A DNA stretch of 64,000 bases from Austwickia chelonae (GTDB lineage: Bacteria > Actinomycetota > Actinomycetes > Actinomycetales > Dermatophilaceae): positions 2,108,001-2,172,000 of the forward strand of contig NZ_CP031447.1 in assembly GCF_003391095.1 (NCBI RefSeq), read 5' to 3'. The notes under the pieces are model-generated. The model ran no database searches. It was given only the letters and a program-made list of their open reading frames with translations, and was not told the DNA's origin. The position numbers and the translations under genes were made by a program. How positions within the stretch are numbered: the stretch's first letter is position 1; each line of letters opens with the position of its first letter. Positions 17,077 to 26,162 of this stretch are shown in pieces.

Positions 17077-19611
17077 TCAGTCCCTCTGGCCCCGATCTGA
17101 CGGCGTCCCGGGACGTTCGTGCGGTGGCGCCGGGAAATCAGTGGGTCCGGAAGGACCGTCGATCACGGTCCGACCCTTCGACGAGGCACCGGCCGAGACG
17201 GATCTGCCGCTCTGGAATCCGCGGTGCCCTTGTCTGGGATGCGGCAGGTGGGGCACCCGCGGCTGCAACAGTGGCCGGTCGTGGACCGGGTGCGCCGGTG
17301 GGACATTCGGTCCGATCTCGTCGACTGCGCTCTCGACCTGCGGCAAATTGTGGGTTGCCCGGAAGCGTGACCGGTCAACCGCCAGAATCACCACGAAAGC
17401 GGCCGCCGCCGCGATGGCGAAACGCCACCAGGGTGAGATGTCCGGTCCGGTCGACAGCTGGACCACCGCCGGAGCGATGAGCACGGCCACCAGGTTCATC
17501 ACCTTGAGCAGCGGGTTGATCGCCGGCCCGGCGGTGTCCTTGAAGGGGTCGCCCACGGTGTCCCCGATCACAGTGGCCGCATGGGCATCCGACCCCTTGC
17601 CGCCGTGTGCGCCGTCTTCCACGATCTTCTTGGCATTGTCCCAGGCTCCGCCGGCATTCGCCAGGAAGACCGCCATCAGCACGCCCGCACCGATCGCTCC
17701 GGCCAAGAAGCCGGCCAGGGCACCGAAGCCCAGCGAAAAACCGATCACCACCGGGGACAGCGCTGCCAGCAGCCCCGGAGTGGTCAGCTCCCGCAGGGAG
17801 TCCCGGGTGCAGATGTCCACCACTCGCCCGTACTCCGGTTTCTCGGTACCGGCCATGATCCCCGGATGCTCCCGGAACTGACGACGTACCTCCAGCACGA
17901 TCGCCCCGGCCGCCCGGGTCACCGCGTCGATCGCCAACCCGGAGAACAGGAAAACTACAGCGGCACCGGCCATCAGCCCGACCAGTGTCGGCGGCTCGAC
18001 CACCGAATACGCCGCGAGGCTGCCGACGGTCTCCACCCCGGAGGCCCGCAGCGCGGTGATCACTGCGTCGTTGTAGGAGCCGAAGAGTGCAGTGGCTGCC
18101 AGCACCGCAGTCGCGATGGCGATGCCCTTGGTGATGGCCTTCGTCGTATTACCCACGGCGTCGAGGTCGGTCAGCACTCGAGCCCCGGCCTCGTCGACAT
18201 CCCCGGACATCTCGGCGATGCCCTGGGCGTTGTCGCTGACCGGACCGAAGGTGTCCATCGCGACGATGACCCCGACGGTGGTGAGCAGGCCGCATCCGGC
18301 CAGCGCGATCAGGAAGAGGGAGACCACGATCGATCCGCCGCCGAGCAGATAGGCCGCGTAGACCGCGATCCCGATGATCGCTGCGGTGTACACCGCGGAC
18401 TCCAGACCGACCCCGATCCCGGCGAGGACCACAGTGGCCGGTCCGGTCACCGAGGTCCGGGCGACATTCCGGGTGGGTTCGCTCTGGGTGCCGGTGAAGT
18501 GGCCGGTGATCGCCAGGATCACCGCCGCCAGGACGATGCCCAGCAGGACCGCCAGGAAGGACACCAGTCGTGGGTCCCTTCCCAGCACGGCAACCTCGGC
18601 CGAGACTCCCGCCAGCTCGCTGAAACTGCCCGGCAGATACACATAGGCGGCGATGCCGCAGGTGACCGCGGACACCGATGCTGCGATCAGGAAACCCCGG
18701 TTGATGGCGGTCAGTCCGTTCTCCCCCGGCCGGGAACGCGTCGCCAGCACTCCCAACACCGCGGTCAAGGCCCCGATCGCGGGGACCATCAAGGGGAAGA
18801 CCAGGCCCTGCTCGCCGAAAGCCGCCCGTCCCAGGATGAGGGCAGCCACCAAGGTCACCGCGTAGCTCTCGAAGAGGTCAGCGGCCATACCGGCACAGTC
18901 GCCCACATTGTCACCGACGTTGTCGGCGATGGTCGCGGCGTTGCGGGGGTCGTCCTCCGGAATACCCTGTTCGACCTTCCCGACCAGGTCGGCACCGACA
19001 TCGGCGGCCTTGGTGAAGATCCCTCCGCCGACCCGCATGAACATCGCCAGCAGCGCCGCGCCGAAGCCGAAACCTTCCAGGACAGCAGGCGCCTGGGTCC
19101 GGTAAAGCAGCACCACCAGCGCCGCACCGAGCAGCCCCAGCCCGACGGTGGCCATCCCTACCGCTCCTCCGGTGCGCACGGCGATCCGGAAACCCGGTGC
19201 ACGTTCACCGTCGCGGGCGGCAGCGGCGACCCGGACATTGGCCTGCACGGCCAAGGTCATTCCCAGATACCCGATCGCAGCGGAGAAACCGGCCCCGATG
19301 ACGAAGAAGACGCTGCGTCCGGCTCTGATCGACCAGTCATCCGCCGGAAGCAGGAACAACAGGGCAAACACCAGGACGACGAAACCGGCCAAGGTGCGCA
19401 TCTGACGATTCAGATAAGCAGAAGCACCTTCTTGGACGGCACGGGCGATCTCGCCCATACGTTCCGTTCCGGTATCACATTTGAGGACTTGCCCTCGAAA
19501 AACTGCACCCACGATCAACGAAGCAGCGGCCATCACCGCCACGACACCGATGATCATCGAGCTTTCCGCCCCGAAAGAAATAGTCGACGCCATTGTCGCC
19601 TGGAACATCAT
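17077..19611 (-). CDS. hppA: Proton-translocating membrane pyrophosphatase (K+-independent type)
   Basis: An 844-aa polytopic enzyme coupling PPi hydrolysis to proton export. Hallmarks are 'DNVGDNVGDCAG' and the second acidic motif 'DTVGDPFKDTAGPAINPL'. 'GNTTKAITKG' carries Lys at the position where K+-dependent enzymes have Ala, which marks the K+-independent class. About 75 residues after the last helix form a Pro/Arg/His-rich tail, unusual for this family. ATGATG starts follow a GAGGGGG sequence; the second ATG may be the real one. A second, very different membrane pyrophosphatase lies at 41769-44210. Confidence 0.95.
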   Translation of the reverse strand: MMFQATMASTISFGAESSMIIGVVAVMAAASLIVGAVFRGQVLKCDTGTERMGEIARAVQEGASAYLNRQMRTLAGFVVLVFALLFLLPADDWSIRAGRSVFFVIGAGFSAAIGYLGMTLAVQANVRVAAAARDGERAPGFRIAVRTGGAVGMATVGLGLLGAALVVLLYRTQAPAVLEGFGFGAALLAMFMRVGGGIFTKAADVGADLVGKVEQGIPEDDPRNAATIADNVGDNVGDCAGMAADLFESYAVTLVAALILGRAAFGEQGLVFPLMVPAIGALTAVLGVLATRSRPGENGLTAINRGFLIAASVSAVTCGIAAYVYLPGSFSELAGVSAEVAVLGRDPRLVSFLAVLLGIVLAAVILAITGHFTGTQSEPTRNVARTSVTGPATVVLAGIGVGLESAVYTAAIIGIAVYAAYLLGGGSIVVSLFLIALAGCGLLTTVGVIVAMDTFGPVSDNAQGIAEMSGDVDEAGARVLTDLDAVGNTTKAITKGIAIATAVLAATALFGSYNDAVITALRASGVETVGSLAAYSVVEPPTLVGLMAGAAVVFLFSGLAIDAVTRAAGAIVLEVRRQFREHPGIMAGTEKPEYGRVVDICTRDSLRELTTPGLLAALSPVVIGFSLGFGALAGFLAGAIGAGVLMAVFLANAGGAWDNAKKIVEDGAHGGKGSDAHAATVIGDTVGDPFKDTAGPAINPLLKVMNLVAVLIAPAVVQLSTGPDISPWWRFAIAAAAAFVVILAVDRSRFRATHNLPQVESAVDEIGPNVPPAHPVHDRPLLQPRVPHLPHPRQGHRGFQSGRSVSAGASSKGRTVIDGPSGPTDFPAPPHERPGTPSDRGQRD

Positions 19612-19711
19612 GCCCCCTCTGCATCATGTGAATTTCTGCACGATACCCGGCTTGGCCGCATTGCCCTGTCATTGAAAGATGAGCGGCACTTTTCCCTCGG
19701 AGGAACGGCAT

Positions 19712-19770
19712 GAAAAAAGAGCCTGCCGTCAGGCCGAGTCGTTGAAAACGATCTCCGGCCCGACGGCAGG
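19712..19770 (-). terminator. Intrinsic terminator downstream of the aspartate aminotransferase
   Basis: The arms 19722-19736 and 19756-19770 (CCTGCCGTC-A-GGCCG against CGGCC-C-GACGGCAGG) form a 15-bp stem with one mismatch. On the minus strand this is followed directly by CTCTTTTTTC (19712-19721). A strong stem plus T-tract, 17 nt after the stop at 19787, is the clearest Rho-independent terminator in the window. Confidence 0.85.
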
Positions 19771-19786
19771 ACCCCTCAGCGTGTCG

Positions 19787-21052
19787 TCACAGCACCTTCT
19801 CGGCAGCGGCGACGATCACGCAGGTGGTCAGCACCTTCATCGCCGCAGTGAGGTCTTCGACGGTGGGGAAGCTCGGCGCGATCCGGATATTGGTGTCCTG
19901 AGGATCGACCCCGCCGGGGAAGGTGGAGCCGGCCGGGGTGAGCGCCACGCCGGCTTCCTTCGCGAGCGCAACGACGCGGGCGGCGGTCCCGGGGAGGACG
20001 TCCAGGCTGACGAAGTAGCCTCCGCGGGGTTCGGTCCAGGTGGCCACGCCCAGAGCCGACAGGTCCTCGGCGAGCGCTTTGTCCACGATGTCGAACTTCG
20101 GAGCCAGGATCTCCTGGTGCTTCTTCATGTGTGCGATGACCCCGTCAGCATTCTGGAAGAAACGCAGGTGTCGGAGCTGGTTGATCTTGTCCGGGCCGAT
20201 GGCCCGCATCTCGTCCCGAGCGAGGAACCAGCTGACATTCGCCGGGGACGACCCGAAGAACGAGATTCCAGAGCCAGCGAAAGTCACCTTCGACGTCGAC
20301 CCGAAGACGAATGCCCGGTCGGGATTACCTACGTCTGCACAGGCCTGAATGATCGGTGTCAAATGATCGTGCTCGTCGCTGAGGTGGTGGATCGCATAAG
20401 CATTGTCCCAGTAGATCCGGAAGTCGTCGGCCGCTGTCGGCATCGAGGCCAGCCGGCGCACCGTCTCCTCCGAATAGGTGACACCGGTCGGGTTGCTGTA
20501 CTTAGGGACGCACCAGATGCCCTTGATCGTGGGATCCGCAGCGACGAGCCGCTCGACCTCGTCCATGTCCGGGCCGTGGTCGGTCATCTCGACGGTGTGC
20601 AGCTTCACGCCGAGTTCGTCACAGACCGCGAAATGGCGGTCGTAGCCTGGCGACGGTGCCAGGAAGGTCATCTCGCCGAAGCGCCACGGTCCACTCCCAC
20701 CAGGCAGGGCGTGGAAGAAGGAGGAGGAGATGCACTGGTACATCAGCGCCAAGGAGGCATTGTCACGCACGACCATCTGGTCGGCCGGGATGTCGAGCAG
20801 AGGGCCGAAGATCTCGCGCAGCTCGGCCAGGCCTCGCGGGACGCCCCCGTAGTTGCGCAGGTCGCCCTCGACCGAGGTGGAGTAATCCCCCGCACCTGGC
20901 AGGGAGAGCAGTGCCTCGGAGAGATCGAGCTGGTCCGTGCACGGCTTTCCTCGGGTGATGTCGAGTTTGAGCCCGGCCGTCGCATATTCCTCATAGCGAC
21001 GGCGCGCGTCCTGCGCGACCGCAGCCAGGGCTGCTACGTCAACCTGTGACAT
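19787..21052 (-). CDS. Aspartate aminotransferase, AspT/MocR-like class I subgroup
   Basis: A 421-aa PLP aminotransferase. It has 'KYSNPTGVTYSEETVRRL', the aspartate that pairs with the PLP ring ('YWDNAYAIHHL') and the PLP lysine in 'FGSTSKVTFAGSGISFF'. The C-terminal 'NIRIAPSFPTVEDL' contains the arginine for the substrate carboxylate. It resembles the corynebacterial AspT group (Ic), which makes aspartate from oxaloacetate. Aspartate feeds the diaminopimelate pathway encoded nearby. GGAGGA lies 7 nt before the ATG. Confidence 0.87.
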   Translation of the reverse strand: MSQVDVAALAAVAQDARRRYEEYATAGLKLDITRGKPCTDQLDLSEALLSLPGAGDYSTSVEGDLRNYGGVPRGLAELREIFGPLLDIPADQMVVRDNASLALMYQCISSSFFHALPGGSGPWRFGEMTFLAPSPGYDRHFAVCDELGVKLHTVEMTDHGPDMDEVERLVAADPTIKGIWCVPKYSNPTGVTYSEETVRRLASMPTAADDFRIYWDNAYAIHHLSDEHDHLTPIIQACADVGNPDRAFVFGSTSKVTFAGSGISFFGSSPANVSWFLARDEMRAIGPDKINQLRHLRFFQNADGVIAHMKKHQEILAPKFDIVDKALAEDLSALGVATWTEPRGGYFVSLDVLPGTAARVVALAKEAGVALTPAGSTFPGGVDPQDTNIRIAPSFPTVEDLTAAMKVLTTCVIVAAAEKVL

Positions 21053-21201
21053 GGTCTTCCTCCCAAGGGTTCGAATGCACTACCGGGTCCAACGCTACTC
21101 ATCTCTGAGCCGCACCCCCAGCTGATGCCCCCGTTCGGGCGACGCGATGACATCCGGTGGGAGACTGGGGCCCACCACCGGCACGGAGGAGGACCCCCGA
21201 G

Positions 21202-22608
21202 ATGGCGGACGCACAGGACGTCCCGGATGCCACCGAGATCTCCCGGGCAGTACGTTCGGGTGGATGGACCGCCCGGGAGGTCGCCGAGGCAGCGCTGGTC
21301 CGGATCGGCGAGCGAGACCAGCGCCTCAATGCCGTCGAACAGATCCTCACCGCACGGGCCCGCGCCGATGCCTGTGCGGTCGACGCCCAGGAAGCAGCTG
21401 CACGAGGGCCACTGGCCGGGGTGCCGGTCGCGGTCAAGGCCGAGAACTCCATTGCCGGTGTCGTCACCACCTGCGGTGGACTGACCGGGGAGTCCCCGGC
21501 CGAGAGCGATTCCGAGGTGGTCCGTCGGCTACGTCGTTCCGGAGCTGTCCTGGTGGCGACCACCCGGATGCCGGAGTTCGGTCTCTTCCCCTTCACCGAA
21601 GGCGCCTGGGGTGCCACGGCGAACCCCTGGTTGCGGACCCATTCGCCTGGCGGAAGCAGCGGCGGCTCAGCGGCGGTGGTCGCCTCCGGAATGGTCCCGG
21701 CTGCGATCGGCGGGGACGGCGGCGGCTCGCTGAGAATCCCTGCGTCTGCGTGCGGCCTTGTCGGCCTGAAACCGGTCCGTGGTCGGATCAGTACGTCGCC
21801 TTCGCCGGACCTATGGGGCGCATTGGGCACGCTCGGCGTGTTGACCCGTACGGTCGCCGACAGCGCGCTGCTCCATGATGCTCTGCGAGGTGAGACCCCC
21901 CTCGACCGCTATGCGGCAGTAGATCCGGCGGAGTCCTTCGTGCAGGCTGCAGCCAGGGAGCCCGGGTCGCTCCGTATCGGGTGGTTCACCCGGTCTCCTT
22001 GGCCGGGGGTTCCGGTGGACCCGCGCATTTGTCGGCTGCTGTCGGCAGTGGTCGATGTCTTGTCGGCGGCGGGGCATCGCCTGGTCCACCTGGGCGGGCA
22101 TTGGCCGGACAGCTCTGGTCCCTTCATGGCCCTTTACTACGCGGGAATGCGGGCAGCGCTACGCCGAGCAGATCGTCCGGATCTGGCAGAGGCCCGCACG
22201 CGTGCGGTCGCTCGTTCCGGCGCTTGGGTGCGCCCGCTGGTACGGCTCTCGGCGATCAAGTCGGCAGGCAGGCTGGAGAAGGAGGTCCGCCGCGAGTTCG
22301 CCGAGTACGACCTTCTGCTCACTCCGACTCTGGCCGCATTGCCTCCCCGGCTCGGGCAGTTGGGTTCGGCGGGCGCCGCGAGGTCGTGGCAACGTTCGCT
22401 GCCTTTCGTCGCCTTCACCACCTTGGCGAATGTGACTGGACATGCAGCGATGTCCTTGCCTGCTGGGATGGTGGACGGACTTCCTGTCGGCGTACAGCTC
22501 TACGCCCCCGATGGCGATGAGACCCGGTTGTTCCCGATCGCCAGGCAGTGGGAATGGCTACGTCCTTGGCCGAGAACGGCTTCCGATGGCGGGGGTCCGT
22601 TGCTGTGA
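21202..22608 (+). CDS. Amidase signature family hydrolase
   Basis: A 468-aa Ser-cisSer-Lys amidase. K79 ('VPVAVKAENS'), the glycine-serine loop 'GGSSGGS' at 151-156 and the probable nucleophile S176 in 'GGDGGGSLRIPASACG' form the catalytic set. Members include general amidases, 6-aminohexanoate hydrolases and GatA. This is not the tRNA amidotransferase subunit, since no gatB or gatC is adjacent. The substrate is unknown. GGAGGA precedes the ATG at 21202, which fixes the start within a longer open frame. Confidence 0.88.
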   Translation: MADAQDVPDATEISRAVRSGGWTAREVAEAALVRIGERDQRLNAVEQILTARARADACAVDAQEAAARGPLAGVPVAVKAENSIAGVVTTCGGLTGESPAESDSEVVRRLRRSGAVLVATTRMPEFGLFPFTEGAWGATANPWLRTHSPGGSSGGSAAVVASGMVPAAIGGDGGGSLRIPASACGLVGLKPVRGRISTSPSPDLWGALGTLGVLTRTVADSALLHDALRGETPLDRYAAVDPAESFVQAAAREPGSLRIGWFTRSPWPGVPVDPRICRLLSAVVDVLSAAGHRLVHLGGHWPDSSGPFMALYYAGMRAALRRADRPDLAEARTRAVARSGAWVRPLVRLSAIKSAGRLEKEVRREFAEYDLLLTPTLAALPPRLGQLGSAGAARSWQRSLPFVAFTTLANVTGHAAMSLPAGMVDGLPVGVQLYAPDGDETRLFPIARQWEWLRPWPRTASDGGGPLL

Positions 22609-22697
22609 CCGTGTGGTTGCACCCCTGACATCCGTCACGGGCAGACCGTGCGAAATCTCAGCGGTGTCAAGACGCTCTGACGGGCAGGCTGTGGCCC

Positions 22698-23606
22698 ATG
22701 GAGAATTCCACCGACGCAGTCACCGTGACCGGGCTGTACAAGACTTTCCGGCGACGCAGAGAAACCCCTGTCGAGGCGGTGCGCGGCGTCGACCTACGGA
22801 TCGCCTGCGGCGAGATCGTCGCTCTGCTCGGGCCAAATGGTGCCGGGAAGTCCACCCTGTTGGACATGATCCTCGGCTTTGCCCGCCCTACCGGCGGGAC
22901 GGTGTCTGTCCTGGGCGGTTCTCCGGCTTCCGCAGCTGCGTCCGGACGGGTCGGCGCGCTCTTGCAGAACGGCGGCTTGTTGAAGCAGTTGACTGTCGGC
23001 GACACCCTCGCGATGGTCGCGTCCTTGTACGGCCGGGCCGGGGAGATCCGTTCGGTTGCCGAGCGGGCTGGGGTCGACGGGTTGCTACGGCGTAAGGTCG
23101 GATCGTGCTCGGGGGGTGAAAGACAGCGGGTGCATTTCGCTCTGGCGCTACTGCCTGATCCCGATCTGATCGTTCTCGACGAGCCGACTGTCGGGCTTGA
23201 TGTCGCGGCGAGGAAGAAGTTCTGGGCTGTATTCAGGTCCGAGGCCGAACGGGGTCGGACCGTGGTCTTCGCGACCCACTATCTCGCCGAGGCCGACGCA
23301 GAGGCACGACGCATCGTTCTGATGAAGGCGGGGCGGATCATCGCCGATGGCACCCCGGCCCAGGTCAAGGCCACGGCATTGGGCCGTACCGTCCGGTGCA
23401 CGGTGGGCCGCGATACCGATACGCACCTGGCCACATTGCCTTTCGTTCATTCACTTGACCGCCGCGGGCAGGTGCTCACGGTGCGTACCGGCGATTCGGA
23501 TGCTCTGGCCCGGTATCTGTTCCTCCACTGCGATGCCCACGATGTGGAGATCCTTCCGTCCTCGCTCGATGACGCTTTCCTCACCCTGACCGGAACGGAG
23601 CAGTGA
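22698..23606 (+). CDS. ABC transporter ATP-binding protein (ABC-2 / DrrA-like)
   Basis: A 302-aa ATPase. Walker A is 'LLGPNGAGKST', the signature is 'CSGGERQRV', Walker B is 'LIVLDEPTVGLD' and the switch histidine is in 'ATHYLAEAD'. The C-terminal extension after residue 220 is typical of drug and lipid exporters of the ABC-2 class. Its stop overlaps the permease GTG start by 4 bp. The kinase and regulator genes follow without a break, so it is likely an export system controlled by its own sensor. Confidence 0.92.
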   Translation: MENSTDAVTVTGLYKTFRRRRETPVEAVRGVDLRIACGEIVALLGPNGAGKSTLLDMILGFARPTGGTVSVLGGSPASAAASGRVGALLQNGGLLKQLTVGDTLAMVASLYGRAGEIRSVAERAGVDGLLRRKVGSCSGGERQRVHFALALLPDPDLIVLDEPTVGLDVAARKKFWAVFRSEAERGRTVVFATHYLAEADAEARRIVLMKAGRIIADGTPAQVKATALGRTVRCTVGRDTDTHLATLPFVHSLDRRGQVLTVRTGDSDALARYLFLHCDAHDVEILPSSLDDAFLTLTGTEQ

Positions 23607-24400
23607 CGATGCTTGCAGCGACCTCTGCTCTCGCCATGTCGGAACAGGGCCGTCCGGGGCGTCTCAACTGGACCTATCTGCGGGTCGAGACAGCCCGCGC
23701 ACTCCGCGACCCGTGGATGCTCTCGTTCTCACTCGTGATGCCGGTCGTGCTGTATCTGTTGTTCGGTGTCGGTCCGGCATATGCCCATCTAGATGTCGGT
23801 CGGGGTGATGGAGCTGGCCTGGTCGCGGCGAATATGGCTCTTTTCGGGTCGATGAGCGCCGCGGTGAATGTTGCCGGTGCCGTCGCCGCTGAACGTGGCA
23901 TCGGATGGCATCGCCAGCTACGACTCACTCCTCTGCGTGGATTTTCTTATGTGACAGCAAAATTCATAAGCGCATCAGTGGTGAGCCTGGGCGTCGTCAC
24001 CGGAGTGCTGGTGACAGCATTCGCCACCGGCGCCCGGCTTGATCTGGCGGTCACTCCGACAGTGTTCGTCATCGCCTGGGTGGGCGGCAGCTCCCTCTTC
24101 GCTGCTTTCGGCTTGGCAGCGGGTTTCTGCTTCACCGGAGAGTCGGTTCTCAGCATCATCGGCATGTTGACGAGCGTCCTCGCCTTCCTCGGCGGCCTCC
24201 TCGTCCCACTTTCGCTGCTGAGCGACTTCGTGCAGGAGCTCTCCCCGTTCACCCCGATGTACGGTCTGCATGACATGATCGAATGCAGTGTTCGGGGAGT
24301 TCCTTGGGAGTCCGTCTCCGTGCTCAATGTCCTGGTCTGGTTCAGTTTTTTCACCGGGATCGCGATATGGCGTTACAGGTCCATCGCCGCCCGCCCCTGA
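23603..24400 (+). CDS. ABC-2 type transporter permease
   Basis: A 265-aa membrane protein with six predicted helices and the typical ABC-2 layout. An N-terminal cytoplasmic segment is followed by a helix with 'PWMLSFSLVMPVVLYLLFGV', central helices and a final helix near residue 240. It pairs with the ATPase immediately upstream through a GTGA overlap. Drug, antibiotic or lipid export is likely; the substrate cannot be deduced. Confidence 0.88.
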   Translation: MTMLAATSALAMSEQGRPGRLNWTYLRVETARALRDPWMLSFSLVMPVVLYLLFGVGPAYAHLDVGRGDGAGLVAANMALFGSMSAAVNVAGAVAAERGIGWHRQLRLTPLRGFSYVTAKFISASVVSLGVVTGVLVTAFATGARLDLAVTPTVFVIAWVGGSSLFAAFGLAAGFCFTGESVLSIIGMLTSVLAFLGGLLVPLSLLSDFVQELSPFTPMYGLHDMIECSVRGVPWESVSVLNVLVWFSFFTGIAIWRYRSIAARP

Positions 24401-24420
24401 CGGCACCTTACGGTGGGCTC

Positions 24421-25551
24421 ATGAGCACCGGCATGGCGAAGAACACCGACCTCGCCCTGTTCAGGAAACGTCGTGACCGCATCCAGGCCGTTTACGCCTG
24501 TGCTTTCCTCATCTTCCTTCTTTTCCCCTTGTCATCGGCCTGGCGTCTCGGCGGTCTACGCGGATATTCCGCATGTTTACTCCTGGGTGTCTTCACGGTC
24601 TGGTACGCCGGTGGATATCTCGGAGCATCCGGCCGAGGGTGGGCGACGGCCAGGTGTGGGACCACGCTCTGGCTTGTCGGACTAGCCGCCCTATGTCTGG
24701 GAATCACTGCTCTGATCGGTGCGTCCGGGCTGAACACCACCCCGTTCATCACCTGTGGAGCTGCCGCATTGCTACCGACCCGGCCAGCTGTCTGGGCCAC
24801 CGCGGCAACCGGGACGACAGCCTTCGTCATCTTCCTGTTGTTGGGCGTCGCCCCGCAATGGGCTGCGGCTCACACCGCCTGGACGATCTTCCTGGCCTTC
24901 ACGGTCTGGGGGTCGACACTGATGTTCCGTCGTCAAGAGGCCTTGATGAGCCTCCGGGAGGAGAAGGCCTCGCTCGCGGTCGAGCTCGAAAGGCACCGGA
25001 TGGCACGTGACCTTCACGACATCCTGGGACACAGTTTGACCGTCGTTGTCGTCAAGACCGAGCTCGCCGGTCGTCTGGTCGAAGCGGACCCGGCCCGGGC
25101 TCGTCGTGAGCTGGCCGACGTCGAGCGACTCTCTCGAGAAGCGCTTGCCGAGGTGCGCAGCACCGTGGCGGGCTACCGGACACTCTCACTCGCCACCGAG
25201 TTGTCCCGAGCCAGAAAGACCTTGGTCTCCGTGGGCATCGGCACGGAGATCTCTGGTTCGCCGGACGATGTCCCGATCGGCTTACAGGACGTTTTCGCGT
25301 GGACGGTCCGGGAGGGAGTCACCAATGTGGTCCGACACTCGGGTGCCCGAAGCTGCCGGATCGCTGTGGGCCTTTCCTCGATCACCGTTCACGACGACGG
25401 TCACGGCGTGAGCGGTGACACCGTGGTGAAAGGCAACGGTCTGACCGGTTTGAGTGAGCGAGCCCGTCAGGTCAGCGGCCAGGTAACCGCCGATTCCGGC
25501 GGACCAGGATTCACCTTGTGCCTGTCCGCCACGACCGAGGAGCCATCATGA
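24421..25551 (+). CDS. Sensor histidine kinase, DesK-like (HisKA_3)
   Basis: A 376-aa kinase with about four to six transmembrane helices in the first 170 residues and a short coiled-coil linker. The phospho-acceptor H199 is in 'RDLHDILGHSLTVVVVKTE'. The ATPase domain is HATPase_c type with 'REGVTNVVRHSGA', 'HDDGHGV' and 'GNGLTGLSERA'. No extracytoplasmic sensor domain is visible, so it probably senses membrane state or transporter activity. The ATG at 24421 removes an upstream extension that overlaps the permease gene. Its stop overlaps the response regulator start (ATGA). Confidence 0.9.
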   Translation: MSTGMAKNTDLALFRKRRDRIQAVYACAFLIFLLFPLSSAWRLGGLRGYSACLLLGVFTVWYAGGYLGASGRGWATARCGTTLWLVGLAALCLGITALIGASGLNTTPFITCGAAALLPTRPAVWATAATGTTAFVIFLLLGVAPQWAAAHTAWTIFLAFTVWGSTLMFRRQEALMSLREEKASLAVELERHRMARDLHDILGHSLTVVVVKTELAGRLVEADPARARRELADVERLSREALAEVRSTVAGYRTLSLATELSRARKTLVSVGIGTEISGSPDDVPIGLQDVFAWTVREGVTNVVRHSGARSCRIAVGLSSITVHDDGHGVSGDTVVKGNGLTGLSERARQVSGQVTADSGGPGFTLCLSATTEEPS

Positions 25552-26156
25552 CGGTCCGTCTGTTATTGGCCGACGACCAAGCTCTGGTCCGGGGAGCGAT
25601 GGCCGCACTGTTGTCGATGGAGTCCGATCTGGAGGTCGTCGCAGAGGTGGGTCGCGGCGATGATGTTGTCGACGCGGCCCGGGAGCATCTGGTGGATGTC
25701 GCCGTTCTCGACATCGAGATGCCGGGGTTGGACGGGTTGAGCGCGACGGCCCTGCTGCGGGAAGCTTTACCGGAGGTTCGCGTACTGATTGTGACGACTT
25801 TCGGCCGTCCGGGTTATGTACGCCGCGGCCTGCTGGCCGGTGCGGGTGGTTTCGTGGTGAAGGACACCCCTGCCCGTGAGCTGGCCGATGCGGTACGTCG
25901 GGTGCACGCCGGTCTGCGGGTCATTGATCCGGGACTCGCGATGGACTCGATGATCGCCGGGGAATCTCCGCTCACCGCGAGAGAAACCGATGTTCTTCGA
26001 GTCGCTACAGCCGGGGGCTCGGTCTCCGATATCGCCCGTTCCTTGTTCCTTTCGGAGGGGACGGTACGCAATCACCTGTCAGCGGCCATCGGTAAGACCG
26101 GTGCCCGTAACCGTGCCGAGGCGATCCGGATCGCGGTAGACAACGGGTGGCTGTGA
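25548..26156 (+). CDS. Response regulator, NarL/FixJ (LuxR) family
   Basis: A 202-aa response regulator. The receiver domain has the acidic pair at D9/D10 (LLADDQ) and the phosphorylation site D55 (VLDIEMPG). The C-terminal LuxR-type helix-turn-helix runs from about residue 138 ('LTARETDVLRV', 'SLFLSEGTVRNHLS'). It is coupled to the DesK-like kinase by a 4-bp overlap and presumably controls the ABC exporter upstream. Confidence 0.93.
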   Translation: MTVRLLLADDQALVRGAMAALLSMESDLEVVAEVGRGDDVVDAAREHLVDVAVLDIEMPGLDGLSATALLREALPEVRVLIVTTFGRPGYVRRGLLAGAGGFVVKDTPARELADAVRRVHAGLRVIDPGLAMDSMIAGESPLTARETDVLRVATAGGSVSDIARSLFLSEGTVRNHLSAAIGKTGARNRAEAIRIAVDNGWL

Positions 26157-26162
26157 GGATTC

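Noticed and set aside
17581-19713. Open frame of 710 codons on the + strand
   Set aside because: It is antisense to the H+-pyrophosphatase gene. Its protein is Gly/Asp/Arg-rich low-complexity sequence without domains, as expected for the shadow of a high-GC gene.
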